Assembly (NCBI GenBank): GCA_045604405.1
Contig: JAZUNZ010000018.1
Coordinates: 62,001-126,000, forward strand
Source of the DNA: UMGS1649 sp045604405
Lineage (GTDB): Bacteria; Bacillota; Clostridia; TANB77; CAG-465
Direction: 5' to 3'
DNA length: 64,000 bases
The notes beneath the pieces were generated by a model. That model worked only from the letters and a program-made list of their open reading frames with translations, was not told the origin of the DNA and did not search any database. The position numbers and the translations under genes are program-made. Of this stretch, positions 15,933 through 24,318 are shown in pieces. Position 1 is the stretch's first letter; each line of letters begins with the position of its first letter.

Positions 15933-18284
15933 ATGATATTTGAAGAAGATTTAGTAGTTGAAGAAAGGGTAAATATAAAAACAAATAGATTTAAACAAGT
16001 AGTTGATACTTTTAAAAGTTTATTTGATTACAAAACGATTCCATACCTTATAGTTCTTTTACTTACTTGTATGACAAGCTTTATGGGAGTAAGTCCATTT
16101 GGTATTGTAATGTTAGGAATAGCCACGGTATTTAATATACCGCTTGCGGTGCCACTTATTGCAACCATTATATGTTATTTAATATTTGGCGCGGACGTAA
16201 GCATGTTTGTAAATTATGGACTAGTATATGTGTTATATATAGTATTTACCTCAGTTATAGAGATTGAAGGATATAGTAAAAAGTATATAACTATGATAAA
16301 ACTGGCTGGAGCCACACTTATATCCAACGTAATAACATGTTTAATATTTAGGCAGACAAGCTTTTCTGTTTCCCAAGCCATAACACACTTATTGCTTACA
16401 GTATCATTTTACTCAGTGTTTACTTATGGGATGTCAATGTTACTTAACATTACTAAAAAGATTGTGTTTTCTAAAGAAGAAATTATAAGTTTTGGAATTG
16501 TATTATCATTGTTATTAATACCGTTTTATAGATTTAGTATATTAGGCTTTAACATAGCTAATGTAATAATAATGGCAATAATTATGATTATTGCGTGGAA
16601 AAACGATTGGATGGTTGGTACTGCTACAGGAGTTTTAGTAGGGCTTATTTATACAATAGCTACTGGACAATCTTCGCTTGTACTTTCTGCATTTGCATTT
16701 TCTGGATTTATAGCGGGAGTACTTAATAGATACAATAAATATGTTGTAGTAGGAGCTTTTGTTATAGGAAATTTAGTGCTATCTTATGTGTATACTACAG
16801 ATTTAATAATATGGAGTAAACTTGCTGAACTTCTAGTTGCTTCAGGCGTACTTTTAGTTTTACCAAAAAAACTTATACTAAAACTAGAAGATTTATTTGG
16901 CACTAATACTAATGGCCTAAAAAGAGGATATGAAAATTTACTTGGCGCAGGTAATGAAATAAAAGAAAGACTAAATGCCATGTCAGAGGTTTTCGAAAAC
17001 TTGGCACATATAACGACACCTGTAACAGAAGAAACAATTGATGAAACAAAAAATGTCATAAAAAAGTATTTAGAAGATTATAAGAAAAATGAATGTATCA
17101 GTTGCAAGAACAAATTAAATTGTTTGAGAGATGAACTTGATATAGTTTCTGAACATATAGCAAAAAGGCTGGAAGAAAACAAGCCTATAACTCAAGAGAT
17201 GCTGCCTGTAGATTGTGATTTGAAACAAGAACTTTTGGAAAATATAACTGACATATATAGCAACGTTAAACTGATGAGAATTGTTAAACAAAAAGAGGAT
17301 GAATCAAACAGAAAGCTTGCAGAGGAATATAAAACTATATCTAGTTTAATTAAAAATATTGCAAGAGAAGACAAACCTGTAAAAACAGATACTCCAGAAC
17401 AAAAGAGGATTCGCGAAGAATTAAAATATATGGGGTATGTGGTATATGAAGATGGCTATGAGAACACAGAATCAGTTAAATATTATGAGTTCATAACAGA
17501 TATTTTAGTAGATATAGATAAAGCAAAAAGAGAAATACAAAAAATAGTAAGTGATGTGATGGGGACTAATATGAGTATAAAACTAGTTCTAAACAGCAGT
17601 AAAACTGAAAAATCTAGAATAAAGCTTATACCAAGTAGCAAATATGTAGTAAAGGCTGTAGTAAAACAAGTTAGAAAAGCAGACAGCATGGTAAGCGGAG
17701 ACTCATACATTGTAACAGAGCTTAAAGATAATAGTAAGATTATAGCTATAAGTGACGGAATGGGTTCTGGAGTGAAATCTAAAGAGGTTAGTGAAACAGT
17801 TATATCTATGATAGAGAAGATGGGAGCTAGCGGATTTAACAAGCAAGAAATATTAGATATAATAAACAAGCTTGTAAAGCTTAAAGAAAGTGGAGAAACT
17901 TCGGCAACGCTAGACATGTGTGCTATAAACGAGAGAGACAACATCTTGGAATTTATAAAACTTGGAGCAGCTCCTTCATATATAATAGAAAATGATGAAA
18001 TTGTAGAGATAAAACAAGATAATATGCCAATGGGACTTGTTTCTAGTATAAAGTACACAGCAATTGAAAGACCTGTTAATAAAGGGGATTTTGTAGTGCT
18101 AATTTCAGACGGGGCAGTAAGTGATGTGAACAAAACAGCTCTTCAAGATATATTGGAAAGTTTAAAAGAAGAATCTGAAATTACAGAGAAAAATCTTATG
18201 GATAGAATAATGGCCCGTGTAGTTGGTAGCCAAAACAAGATAGTGCTAGACGACGTAACGGTAGTTGTTTGTAAAATAGCATAA
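15933..18284 (+). CDS. spoIIE: stage II sporulation protein E, PP2C phosphatase
   Basis: The 783-residue protein has about ten transmembrane helices (residues 25-310), a central regulatory/FtsZ-interaction part and a C-terminal PP2C-type phosphatase domain with ISDGMGSGVKSKEVSE and VLISDGAVSDV. SpoIIE sits at the polar septum and dephosphorylates SpoIIAA to switch on sigma F. A cysteine group CISCKNKLNCL lies near residue 390. ATG 15933 follows AGAGGTG; an ATG at 15894 extends the frame but lacks a ribosome site. It is monocistronic, separate from the divIC-linked position common in other Clostridia. Confidence 0.97.
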   Translation: MIFEEDLVVEERVNIKTNRFKQVVDTFKSLFDYKTIPYLIVLLLTCMTSFMGVSPFGIVMLGIATVFNIPLAVPLIATIICYLIFGADVSMFVNYGLVYVLYIVFTSVIEIEGYSKKYITMIKLAGATLISNVITCLIFRQTSFSVSQAITHLLLTVSFYSVFTYGMSMLLNITKKIVFSKEEIISFGIVLSLLLIPFYRFSILGFNIANVIIMAIIMIIAWKNDWMVGTATGVLVGLIYTIATGQSSLVLSAFAFSGFIAGVLNRYNKYVVVGAFVIGNLVLSYVYTTDLIIWSKLAELLVASGVLLVLPKKLILKLEDLFGTNTNGLKRGYENLLGAGNEIKERLNAMSEVFENLAHITTPVTEETIDETKNVIKKYLEDYKKNECISCKNKLNCLRDELDIVSEHIAKRLEENKPITQEMLPVDCDLKQELLENITDIYSNVKLMRIVKQKEDESNRKLAEEYKTISSLIKNIAREDKPVKTDTPEQKRIREELKYMGYVVYEDGYENTESVKYYEFITDILVDIDKAKREIQKIVSDVMGTNMSIKLVLNSSKTEKSRIKLIPSSKYVVKAVVKQVRKADSMVSGDSYIVTELKDNSKIIAISDGMGSGVKSKEVSETVISMIEKMGASGFNKQEILDIINKLVKLKESGETSATLDMCAINERDNILEFIKLGAAPSYIIENDEIVEIKQDNMPMGLVSSIKYTAIERPVNKGDFVVLISDGAVSDVNKTALQDILESLKEESEITEKNLMDRIMARVVGSQNKIVLDDVTVVVCKIA

Positions 18285-18287
18285 TTT

Positions 18288-18320
18288 AAAGGAGGAAATT
18301 TAAAAAGAATTTCCTCTTTT
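18288..18320 (+). terminator. terminator after spoIIE
   Basis: GAGGAAATT pairs with AATTTCCTC and is followed by TTTTTG. Confidence 0.85.
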
Positions 18321-18357
18321 TGTTATATAGTATCAAAATGAATAATATATTAGTTAT

Positions 18358-19644
18358 ATGGTACAAGAAATTATATCCAATATAAATAATTATATCTGGG
18401 GATATCCGTTTATTATTCTGCTTACAATAACTAGCATATATCTTAGTATTAAGTTGAAATTTCCGCACATAAAAATACTTACTGCAACTAAGGAGTTATT
18501 CAAAAGTAAAGATGATGGAAACAAAAATAAAATTACATCGTTTAAATCTTTAATGACAGTACTTGCTGGAACATTAGGCACAGGAAATATAACGGGAGTC
18601 GCATTAGCAATAGCGATTGGTGGCGTTGGAAGCCTTTTTTGGCTATTTGTATCGGGTATACTTGCTATGGTAATTTCGTATGCAGAAAATTTAGTGGTAC
18701 TAAAATATAGGAAGAAAGACAAAACAAAAGGATACTATGGTGGAACAATGTATGTTTTAGATGAGATACTGGACAAAAAAAGATTAGCAATATTATTTGC
18801 GCTAGTTGTTGCCGTGTCTGCTGTGTGTACTGGAACGATGACACAATCTAATTCATTGGTTACAATACTTAATGCAAGTTTAGGAATAGATAAAAGAATT
18901 GTAGGATTTATGCTTGCGATTCTAACAGCATATATTGTGTTTGGCGGGAAAAGAAGAATTGCAAAAATAAGTAGCATAGTAATACCAATTTGTACTGTAA
19001 GCTATGTAGCTTTATGCTTTCTAGTGTTATATATAAATAGGTATAACATACTACCAGGCTTAAAGGTAATACTTCAAAGTGCTTTTGGTATAAAGCAAGT
19101 GGCTGGAGGAATAGTTGGTATAAGTTTAAGCAAGATTATAGGAAGAGGATTTGCTATAGGGATGTTCTCGAATGAGGCGGGAATGGGAAGCGCACCAATA
19201 TTTACAGCCACTGTAGAAGAGGAAGATATAGAGGTACAATCTAGGATTGCTGCAACAAGTGTTGTGATAGACACAATAATACTATGTATTCTAACAGGTG
19301 TAACGATAGTAAGTACAGGACTATATAATATACCAGATACGGGGATAATGCTAAATAGGGTATTTGGTATGGCGCCTTTTGGAAATATAATATTAAATGT
19401 TTGTATGGTGTTTTTTGTCATATCTACAATACCTTGTTGGGAGTACTATGGAGAAGAAGCTATAAAGTACTTATTTAAGTCGAATTTATCAATATATATT
19501 TTTAGAATACTTTATGTAATAGGGATATATTTTGGAAGTATAATAATAGCGGAAGTTGTTTGGGATTTAGCTGGAATAGCGAATGCTTTAATGACACTGC
19601 CTAATTTATATATGATATATAAGTGTATAGATAAAAATATATAA
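18358..19644 (+). CDS. sodium:alanine/glycine symporter (AGCS family)
   Basis: The 428-residue hydrophobic protein has the AGCS signature GTLGTGNITGVALAIAIGGVGSLFW near residues 75-99, the SNEAGMGSAP segment near 272, and about ten helices. It imports alanine or glycine with sodium. No Shine-Dalgarno site is seen before ATG 18358, and the preceding 40 bases are AT-rich, so the start is less certain than for its neighbours. The end of the gene lies in a 22-bp exact tandem duplication that includes the stop codon. Confidence 0.9.
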   Translation: MVQEIISNINNYIWGYPFIILLTITSIYLSIKLKFPHIKILTATKELFKSKDDGNKNKITSFKSLMTVLAGTLGTGNITGVALAIAIGGVGSLFWLFVSGILAMVISYAENLVVLKYRKKDKTKGYYGGTMYVLDEILDKKRLAILFALVVAVSAVCTGTMTQSNSLVTILNASLGIDKRIVGFMLAILTAYIVFGGKRRIAKISSIVIPICTVSYVALCFLVLYINRYNILPGLKVILQSAFGIKQVAGGIVGISLSKIIGRGFAIGMFSNEAGMGSAPIFTATVEEEDIEVQSRIAATSVVIDTIILCILTGVTIVSTGLYNIPDTGIMLNRVFGMAPFGNIILNVCMVFFVISTIPCWEYYGEEAIKYLFKSNLSIYIFRILYVIGIYFGSIIIAEVVWDLAGIANALMTLPNLYMIYKCIDKNI

Positions 19645-19662
19645 GTGTATAGATAAAAATAT
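19619..19662. repeat. 22-bp exact tandem duplication
   Basis: The unit 19619-19640 is repeated at once at 19641-19662. It spans the AGCS stop codon and reaches the -35 region of the next promoter. Confidence 0.9.
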
Positions 19663-19690
19663 TTACAAAACAGAAGAAGTATGATAGAAT
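19662..19690 (+). promoter_or_regulatory. sigma A promoter for the 51-aa gene
   Basis: TTTACA and TAGAAT are 17 bases apart, 16 bases before the start codon at 19707. Confidence 0.65.
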
Positions 19691-19706
19691 ACCGTTGGTG
19701 ATAGGC

Positions 19707-19862
19707 ATGCTATTTCAAAAAGAACGAGAGCAATTAAATGAGATAAATTATGAGGCACTAAATCAAATGGAATATAAGAGCAAATTTGGTTTTTTGGATG
19801 AATTAAAAAAATCTGTTAGAACAGATGAGGAATATGCAAAATTCAAAGGATATATAGATTAA
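19707..19862 (+). CDS. small charged protein, unknown
   Basis: A 51-codon frame from ATG 19707 to TAA 19862 encodes a soluble, Glu/Lys-rich, probably helical peptide (MLFQKEREQLNEINYEALNQ onward, ending YAKFKGYID). GGTGAT lies 4 bases upstream, and a TTTACA-17-TAGAAT promoter comes just before. I do not recognise it. Promoter, ribosome site and amino-acid composition all favour a real gene, but its small size keeps confidence moderate. Confidence 0.55.
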   Translation: MLFQKEREQLNEINYEALNQMEYKSKFGFLDELKKSVRTDEEYAKFKGYID

Positions 19863-19905
19863 TTTGCGATATATGTTAAAAACTAAAAAAAATTTTAAAA
19901 AACTA

Positions 19906-19933
19906 TTGACAATTTTTCAAAATAATATATAAT
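19906..19933 (+). promoter_or_regulatory. sigma A promoter of tRNA-Gly
   Basis: TTGACA and TATAAT are 16 bases apart, ending 16 bases before the tRNA. Confidence 0.85.
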
Positions 19934-19949
19934 ATATATCGTAGCGAAT

Positions 19950-20016
<67 letters not shown>

Positions 20017-20023
<7 letters not shown>

Positions 20024-20036
20024 ATTTGTACTCCCA
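20017..20036 (+). repeat. tRNA-Gly 3'-end repeat, copy 1
   Basis: CGCTCCAATTTGTACTCCCA, spanning the tRNA acceptor end, CCA and the start of its terminator. Exact copies occur at 20545-20564 and 22269-22288. Confidence 0.95.
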
Positions 20037-20050
20037 CATGGGAGTATTTT
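20028..20050 (+). terminator. terminator of tRNA-Gly
   Basis: TACTCCCA/TGGGAGTA hairpin followed by T6. Confidence 0.92.
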
Positions 20051-20211
20051 TTCATTTTTACGCATAATCGAGTTTCTTCTAACTTCTTAACATTGAAAAA
20101 TTATGTAAATAGTGGTATAATGATAATTGTAAAAAAATCATAACTATGCTAACTATAATAAGGATAGCAGGTTTATATATTCTGGTAAAATAATTGTTAG
20201 GAGGAATGTTT

Positions 20212-20418
20212 ATGAGTCGGACATATGCAGGTTATCTTTTTACATGCAAGAGGTGTGGAAAACTACATTTAATGGATAGTGGGGCGCCGCACGATGGAAT
20301 TCTTTTGCCCTGCGTTGATTTTAAGTATTCTGTAAATGAATATAAGGAAAAGGATTTTAAATTTTGGCATGGTATTTACTGGGATGTGTATAACATCCGT
20401 GTTCGAGAAGAAAAATAA
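20212..20418 (+). CDS. small cysteine-containing protein, unknown
   Basis: The 68-residue protein has one CxxC (YLFTCKRCGKLHL, near residues 12-15) and a later lone Cys, so only a partial zinc-ribbon pattern. It is rich in Trp, Tyr and Phe near the C-terminus. ATG 20212 follows AGGAGG by 8 bases; the longer frame from 20194 lies across that site. G+C is higher than in the surroundings. It occupies the interval between tRNA-Gly and the first tRNA-derived element and has its own terminator. I do not recognise it. Confidence 0.7.
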   Translation: MSRTYAGYLFTCKRCGKLHLMDSGAPHDGILLPCVDFKYSVNEYKEKDFKFWHGIYWDVYNIRVREEK

Positions 20419-20427
20419 ATAATGACT

Positions 20428-20459
20428 AAAAAACTTTCAGTTTGCACTGAAAGTTTTTT
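20428..20459 (+). terminator. terminator after the 68-aa gene
   Basis: AAAAACTTTCAG/CTGAAAGTTTTT stem with a 6-base loop, then a T-run. Confidence 0.92.
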
Positions 20460-20471
20460 ATAATATATGTA

Positions 20472-20500
20472 TTGAAAAATTATCAAACTTTATATATAAT
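20472..20500 (+). promoter_or_regulatory. promoter of the first tRNA-derived short RNA
   Basis: TTGAAA-17-TATAAT. The predicted start of transcription falls at about 20507, exactly where the repeat with 22231 begins. Confidence 0.7.
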
Positions 20501-20506
20501 AAATTC

Positions 20507-20577
20507 AGAAAGAGAGCGCCAAAGTTCGTAAGCTGTAGCTTAATCGCTCCAATTTGTACTCCCATATGGGAGTATTT
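20507..20577 (+). ncRNA. candidate ~70-nt RNA sharing the tRNA-Gly 3' end, copy A
   Basis: From AGAAAGAGAGCG the element reads into AGTTCGTAAGCTGTA, then into CGCTCCAATTTGTACTCCCA and a terminator. GAGCG can pair with CGCTC, leaving the CCA end exposed like a tRNA acceptor; TAAGC/GCTTA can form an inner stem. The promoter ends 6 bases upstream. It resembles a tRNA deletion derivative or an attachment-site remnant. A second copy is at 22231 with the same limits. Confidence 0.55.
20545..20564 (+). repeat. tRNA-Gly 3'-end repeat, copy 2
   Basis: Exact 20-bp match to 20017-20036, lying 528 bp downstream; it forms the 3' part of the short RNA element. Confidence 0.95.
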
Positions 20578-20638
20578 CTTTATATATAATTTATAATAAA
20601 AAAGAATAAAAAACTAAAAGATGTAGATAAATATTAAT

Positions 20639-20679
20639 AAAAATAACTGGAATAGAATATTACTATTTCAGTTATTTTT
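20639..20679. terminator. hairpin between short RNA A and abiEi
   Basis: AAAAATAACTG-AATAG / CTATT-CAGTTATTTTT inverted repeat. No gene ends here on either strand, so it may be left over from a lost gene. Confidence 0.55.
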
Positions 20680-20710
20680 GTATAAACTAAATGAAATTGC
20701 AAAAAATATA

Positions 20711-20747
20711 TTTACAAATATGCCACGAAATGATAAAATAGTGGCAT
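20711..20747 (+). promoter_or_regulatory. abiE promoter with inverted-repeat operator
   Basis: TTTACA (20711) and TAAAAT (20734) are 17 bases apart. ATGCCAC at 20720-20726 and GTGGCAT at 20741-20747 form a 7-bp inverted repeat that brackets the -10 box. AbiEi antitoxins in other systems repress their own promoter by binding such repeats. Confidence 0.7.
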
Positions 20748-20772
20748 GAATGTAAAAAAGTGAGGAATAGAT

Positions 20773-21357
20773 ATGATAGATAAAGTTTTAAGTATTATGA
20801 AGGAAAACAACAATATAATAACTCCATCTATACTAGAGAGATATGGTGTGTCTAGAATATATTTGTCAAAGATGGAGAAGAAAGGAATAATAGAGAAAAT
20901 AACTAGAGGAATTTATGCTACTAAGGACTATAAATATGATGAATACCATGTATTTCAATTAAGATATCCTAAAACAATATTTTCATACAATACGGCATTG
21001 TATCTATATGAAAAGACTGAAAGAACACCAATAAATATGGATGTATCAATACCTAAAAATTATAATCCATATTTGTTTAAAGATTTGGTTAATGTGTATA
21101 GAATAAATGAAGAGATATTTGAACTAGGTTCAAGTTATAAAGAAACGCCATTAGGAACAAAAGTAAGAGTATATAATCTAGAAAGAACGGTATGCGACCT
21201 TATAAAAGATAAAGATAGTATGGATATAGAAATTAGAAATAAAGCAATTAAAAACTGCATAAAAAGCAAAGAGTTTAATGCTAGTTTGATGTTTGAATAT
21301 GCTAAAAAAATGAAGATATATGATAAAGTAAAAAACTATATGGAGGCGATTATATGA
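20773..21357 (+). CDS. abiEi: AbiEi-family antitoxin, autorepressor of a type IV toxin-antitoxin system
   Basis: The 194-residue protein opens with a winged-helix segment (ITPSILERYGVSRIYLSKMEKKG, about residues 16-38, with a typical KITRGIYAT wing). The AbiEi body follows (FSYNTALYLYEKTERTP, VYNLERTVCDLI). The antitoxin represses the operon and counters AbiEii without a stable complex. ATG 20773 follows GTGAGG, and a 7-bp inverted repeat spans the promoter. It overlaps abiEii by 4 bases (ATGA), so the two are translated together. The pair sits between two tRNA-Gly-derived repeats. Confidence 0.92.
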   Translation: MIDKVLSIMKENNNIITPSILERYGVSRIYLSKMEKKGIIEKITRGIYATKDYKYDEYHVFQLRYPKTIFSYNTALYLYEKTERTPINMDVSIPKNYNPYLFKDLVNVYRINEEIFELGSSYKETPLGTKVRVYNLERTVCDLIKDKDSMDIEIRNKAIKNCIKSKEFNASLMFEYAKKMKIYDKVKNYMEAII

Positions 21358-22187
21358 TAAAAAGTGCTAAAAGTTTGATGGATAAATCAAAGAATTTAGC
21401 TAAAGCAAATAATATAAGTGTTAATGAAGTATTGCAAAATTATATGTTTGAAAGAATACTAGAAAGATTATCTATTTCAAAATATAAGCATAATTTTATA
21501 TTAAAAGGTGGTTTGCTACTATCTTCAATTATGGGTATAGATACAAGAACAACAATGGATATGGATACATGTATTAGAGGAATTACACTAACAGATGAAG
21601 AGTTATATATTGTGTTAAAAGAAATACTAGATATAAAACTAGAGGATGGAGTTGAATTTAGCATTAAGAATTCTGAGCCTATAAAAGAAGAGGATGAATA
21701 CAGTGGATTAAGATATAACATATTAGCTATGTTTGACCATTTAAAAGTTAATTTAATCATTGATATAGCAACAGGAGATTTAATTACACCAAGAGAAATA
21801 GAATACAATTATAAAATGTTATTTGAAGATAGAAATTTGAAAATCATGACATATAACATAGAGAGTATAATTGCAGAAAAGTTTCAAACAGTAATATCTA
21901 GAGGTGTGCTAAATAGTAGAATGAAAGATTACTATGATCTATATTATTTAATTACAAACAAAGAGTTTTCAGAAGATATATTAAAAACAGCTATAAATAA
22001 AACATTTGAAAAGAGAGAAACAGATATTGCTAATGTTAATAGTGTGTTAAATGATATAAAGAACGCCGACTTTATTAAAGAAATGTGGACAAACTATTCT
22101 AATCATTATCCATATGCAAACGAAGTTGGATTTGAAGATGTAATAAGTGCTATGGAAAAAATAAGTTATATAATTAGTTTAGAATAA
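21354..22187 (+). CDS. abiEii: AbiEii-family nucleotidyltransferase toxin
   Basis: The 277-residue protein has the nucleotidyltransferase fold of AbiEii/DUF1814. It shows FILKGGLLLSSIMGIDTRTTMDMDT near residues 46-70 with the GG and DxD metal site, and the helical YNIESIIAEKFQTVISRG and RMKDYYDLYYL segments near residues 165-205. Homologues block growth by adding nucleotides to tRNA or other targets, and can abort phage infection. It is coupled to abiEi and ends 43 bases before the second tRNA-derived element. All motifs look intact. Confidence 0.92.
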   Translation: MIKSAKSLMDKSKNLAKANNISVNEVLQNYMFERILERLSISKYKHNFILKGGLLLSSIMGIDTRTTMDMDTCIRGITLTDEELYIVLKEILDIKLEDGVEFSIKNSEPIKEEDEYSGLRYNILAMFDHLKVNLIIDIATGDLITPREIEYNYKMLFEDRNLKIMTYNIESIIAEKFQTVISRGVLNSRMKDYYDLYYLITNKEFSEDILKTAINKTFEKRETDIANVNSVLNDIKNADFIKEMWTNYSNHYPYANEVGFEDVISAMEKISYIISLE

Positions 22188-22230
22188 TAAAAATATTGAA
22201 TTATTATTGAAGATTTATTCTAATGAACAT

Positions 22231-22303
22231 AGAAAGAGAGCGTTGTAGTTCGTAAGCTGTAAGTTACTCGCTCCAATTTGTACTCCCATACGGGAGTATT
22301 TTT
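22231..22303 (+). ncRNA. candidate ~70-nt RNA sharing the tRNA-Gly 3' end, copy B
   Basis: It aligns end to end with copy A at 20507: the same AGAAAGAGAGCG start, AGTTCGTAAGCTGTA core, CGCTCC end and terminator, with differences confined to short patches. A weaker promoter, TTGAAT (22196)-17-TCTAAT (22219), again places the start of transcription at the first base of the repeat. The GAGCG/CGCTC stem is kept. The terminator loop differs by two bases. Confidence 0.55.
22269..22288 (+). repeat. tRNA-Gly 3'-end repeat, copy 3
   Basis: Exact 20-bp match to 20017-20036; it closes the 1.7-kb interval holding abiEi-abiEii. Confidence 0.95.
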
Positions 22304-22425
22304 TTGTCTATTAATCTATTTTTTGTTAATGAGAAAGATATACAAAAACATATTAAAAATGTCAAATAGTGCGCAAAACATGTCTTAAACAGAAAAATAC
22401 ATCATTTTTTTGTATATACTGTAAG

Positions 22426-22454
22426 TTGCTTGTTAATGTGTTAGATAGTATAAT
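22426..22454 (+). promoter_or_regulatory. promoter of the VTT-domain gene
   Basis: TTGCTT and TATAAT are 17 bases apart, 17 bases before the start codon at 22472. Confidence 0.7.
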
Positions 22455-22471
22455 ATTAAAAGGTGATTGGA

Positions 22472-23218
22472 ATGCAAAAAGAAGTACAGGTAAGAAAAAA
22501 CAGGAATGCAAAAATAATAAAATTAATTGCAATTATTGTATTTAGTGTAATTTCAATAATTGTATGCATACATATATTCCCAGTAATAAAAAACTTAAGT
22601 TTAGAACAAGGGAGAATAGAATTTAAAAATACAGTAGAAAAGGCAGGGGCATTGGGAACTGTTTTATTATTAGGTTTACAATTTTCCCAAATGCTACTTG
22701 CTATTATTCCTGGTGAACCAATTGAGATATTAGCCGGCATGTGTTATGGAACTGTTGGCGGGACTTTATTTATGTTAGTTTCTTTTTTCATATTTTCATC
22801 AGTTATATTCTGGGGGATTAGAAAAATAGGAATAAATCTAGCATATACATTTTATAGTGAGGAAAAGATAAACAAAATACAGAATAGTAAAATATTTCAA
22901 AATCCTAAAAAAGTGGAAAAAGTTTTATACATTCTATATTTATTACCAGGAACGCCGAAAGATTTATTTACTTATGTCGCAGGATTATTACCTATAGAAA
23001 AGCCATTAAGATTTTTAATAATATCTACATTAGCTAGATTGCCGTCAATTATATCGTCTACTATTGCTGGTGCCGGATTTATTGAAGGTTCATTTAAAAT
23101 AGCGTTAATATCTTATCTTTTAATATATATAATTGTAGTATTAGGGATTGTTATATATAAAAAGGTAACAAAAGATACAGATAGCCATGAAGCGCTTAAT
23201 GATTTAAATAGCAAGTAA
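22472..23218 (+). CDS. TVP38/TMEM64-family membrane protein (VTT domain)
   Basis: The 248-residue integral membrane protein has a first helix at about residues 15-35 and then the VTT core. It contains the re-entrant IIPGEPIEILAGMCYG segment near residue 80 and the LLPGTPKDLFTYVAGLLPI segment near 165. The family (DedA relatives) moves or scrambles lipids such as undecaprenyl phosphate. ATG 22472 follows AGGTGATT; a GTG at 22463 extends the frame by three codons but lies in that site. It is monocistronic with a clear promoter. Confidence 0.88.
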   Translation: MQKEVQVRKNRNAKIIKLIAIIVFSVISIIVCIHIFPVIKNLSLEQGRIEFKNTVEKAGALGTVLLLGLQFSQMLLAIIPGEPIEILAGMCYGTVGGTLFMLVSFFIFSSVIFWGIRKIGINLAYTFYSEEKINKIQNSKIFQNPKKVEKVLYILYLLPGTPKDLFTYVAGLLPIEKPLRFLIISTLARLPSIISSTIAGAGFIEGSFKIALISYLLIYIIVVLGIVIYKKVTKDTDSHEALNDLNSK

Positions 23219-23256
23219 ATTAATTTATCTCAATTCAGTAGATTATAAGGTTAAAC

Positions 23257-23285
23257 TTGCTAGAATTAGATAAATGTGGTATAAT
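23257..23285 (+). promoter_or_regulatory. promoter of the DUF1737-like gene
   Basis: TTGCTA-17-TATAAT with a TGTGG extension, 60 bases before ATG 23345. Confidence 0.75.
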
Positions 23286-23344
23286 AATTATGTAAATTGT
23301 TTTACACATAAATGCTTAAATAATTATTTTAAGGAGAAAATAAA

Positions 23345-23527
23345 ATGGGATATTGTGCAGTTTATGTTTATGAGGCAACTTTCCAAGAAGCGCAAAAAAA
23401 GTTGGAGGGCAAAGTAAATCTTCTCTGTAAAGCAGGATGGAAGCCACAAGGTGGAGTATCTTTAAGTGTGACTACGCAGAAGTATTCAATGGCGCAAGCA
23501 ATGGTAAGAAATTCAAAAAAAGCTTGA
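23345..23527 (+). CDS. DUF1737-like small protein
   Basis: The 60-residue protein contains LLCKAGWKPQGGVSLS near residues 26-41 and a C-terminal YSMAQAMVR. This is the GWxPxGGVS...QAMV pattern of DUF1737 domains. Such domains are small alpha/beta units of unknown function, often carrying out no catalysis. ATG 23345 follows AAGGAG. It has its own promoter and a very strong terminator. Confidence 0.72.
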   Translation: MGYCAVYVYEATFQEAQKKLEGKVNLLCKAGWKPQGGVSLSVTTQKYSMAQAMVRNSKKA

Positions 23528-23556
23528 TTTGTATAAGTTTTAATTTTCACCGAACA

Positions 23557-23597
23557 CCAAAAACAAACCCTAGAAATTTTCTGGGGTTTGTTTTTGG
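23557..23597. terminator. strong terminator between the DUF1737-like and NMNAT genes
   Basis: CCAAAAACAAACCC pairs with GGGTTTGTTTTTGG (with two added pairs); it sits between converging genes. Confidence 0.92.
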
Positions 23598-23612
23598 TAA
23601 TAATACAATTTA

Positions 23613-24191
23613 TCACAAATGAAGCATTTTATTATACATTTCTCTATAAGGGTCCGTGGCAAGAAGTTCACGCCTTAAACGATCATACATTTTATGGGTC
23701 TTTTCATCAACAAAATGAGACCAGTATAAGAAATCATCTTTTATCAAAGCTTCCCTTAACATTGTTGCTGAAATTGGAATTCTGCTTCTGGGAATTACCA
23801 GTTCCGCGGTGTCCATAATATCTTCAGGAGCAAACCATTTGCTTCTGAATTCATCGTTGCCGTATACCATAAGTGAAGGGGCTTTGCGAATATGAGTCTT
23901 TACATTCTTTAAAACATATTTGCCCCAATCAGTTGTAATATCATTTTCGTCTGTTAAGTCGGGAAGTTCCTTTACAATGAGATTATCATTGTCTTTTCCA
24001 TAGATTTCACGAATTACATCGATACGTGTAGAGGGCAAATATGGATTCCTCAAGGTTCCTGCTTCTTGCGAGGAACCTACAAGGATAAGTACCCGATCAC
24101 ACAATTTGTATGCATTTTCTACAAGGGATTTATGCCCTATATGAAAATGCTGAAAACGACCAACGATAAGGCCGATGTCATAAGGCTTCAT
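23613..24191 (-). CDS. nicotinamide-nucleotide adenylyltransferase-like (NadM/NadR-type)
   Basis: The 192-residue protein is a cytidylyltransferase-fold nucleotidyltransferase. It has GLIVGRFQHFHIGHKSLV (with the HxGH motif) at the N-terminus, VGSSQEAGTLRNPY, and the RIPISATMLRE segment near residue 138. These are the signatures of archaeal-type NMN adenylyltransferase, which makes NAD from NMN and ATP. ATG 24191 follows AAGAGGT. G+C and codon use are clearly richer than in its neighbours, as for the MYG1 gene. The substrate is inferred; it could act on another mononucleotide. Confidence 0.87.
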   Translation of the reverse strand: MKPYDIGLIVGRFQHFHIGHKSLVENAYKLCDRVLILVGSSQEAGTLRNPYLPSTRIDVIREIYGKDNDNLIVKELPDLTDENDITTDWGKYVLKNVKTHIRKAPSLMVYGNDEFRSKWFAPEDIMDTAELVIPRSRIPISATMLREALIKDDFLYWSHFVDEKTHKMYDRLRRELLATDPYREMYNKMLHL

Positions 24192-24318
24192 ACAAATTAC
24201 CTCTTTTCTAAATTATTATTAAGTATAAATTTTAACCAGGCTAATTATACTATATTTATGTAAATATTGCAAACTTACAAATATAATATATTCTAATAGT
24301 TATCATAAACATATCTTA

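Noticed and set aside
17483..18133. Long open frame on the minus strand (216 codons)
   Set aside because: It is antisense to the phosphatase part of spoIIE, has no ribosome site, and is a hydrophobic shadow of an AT-rich gene.
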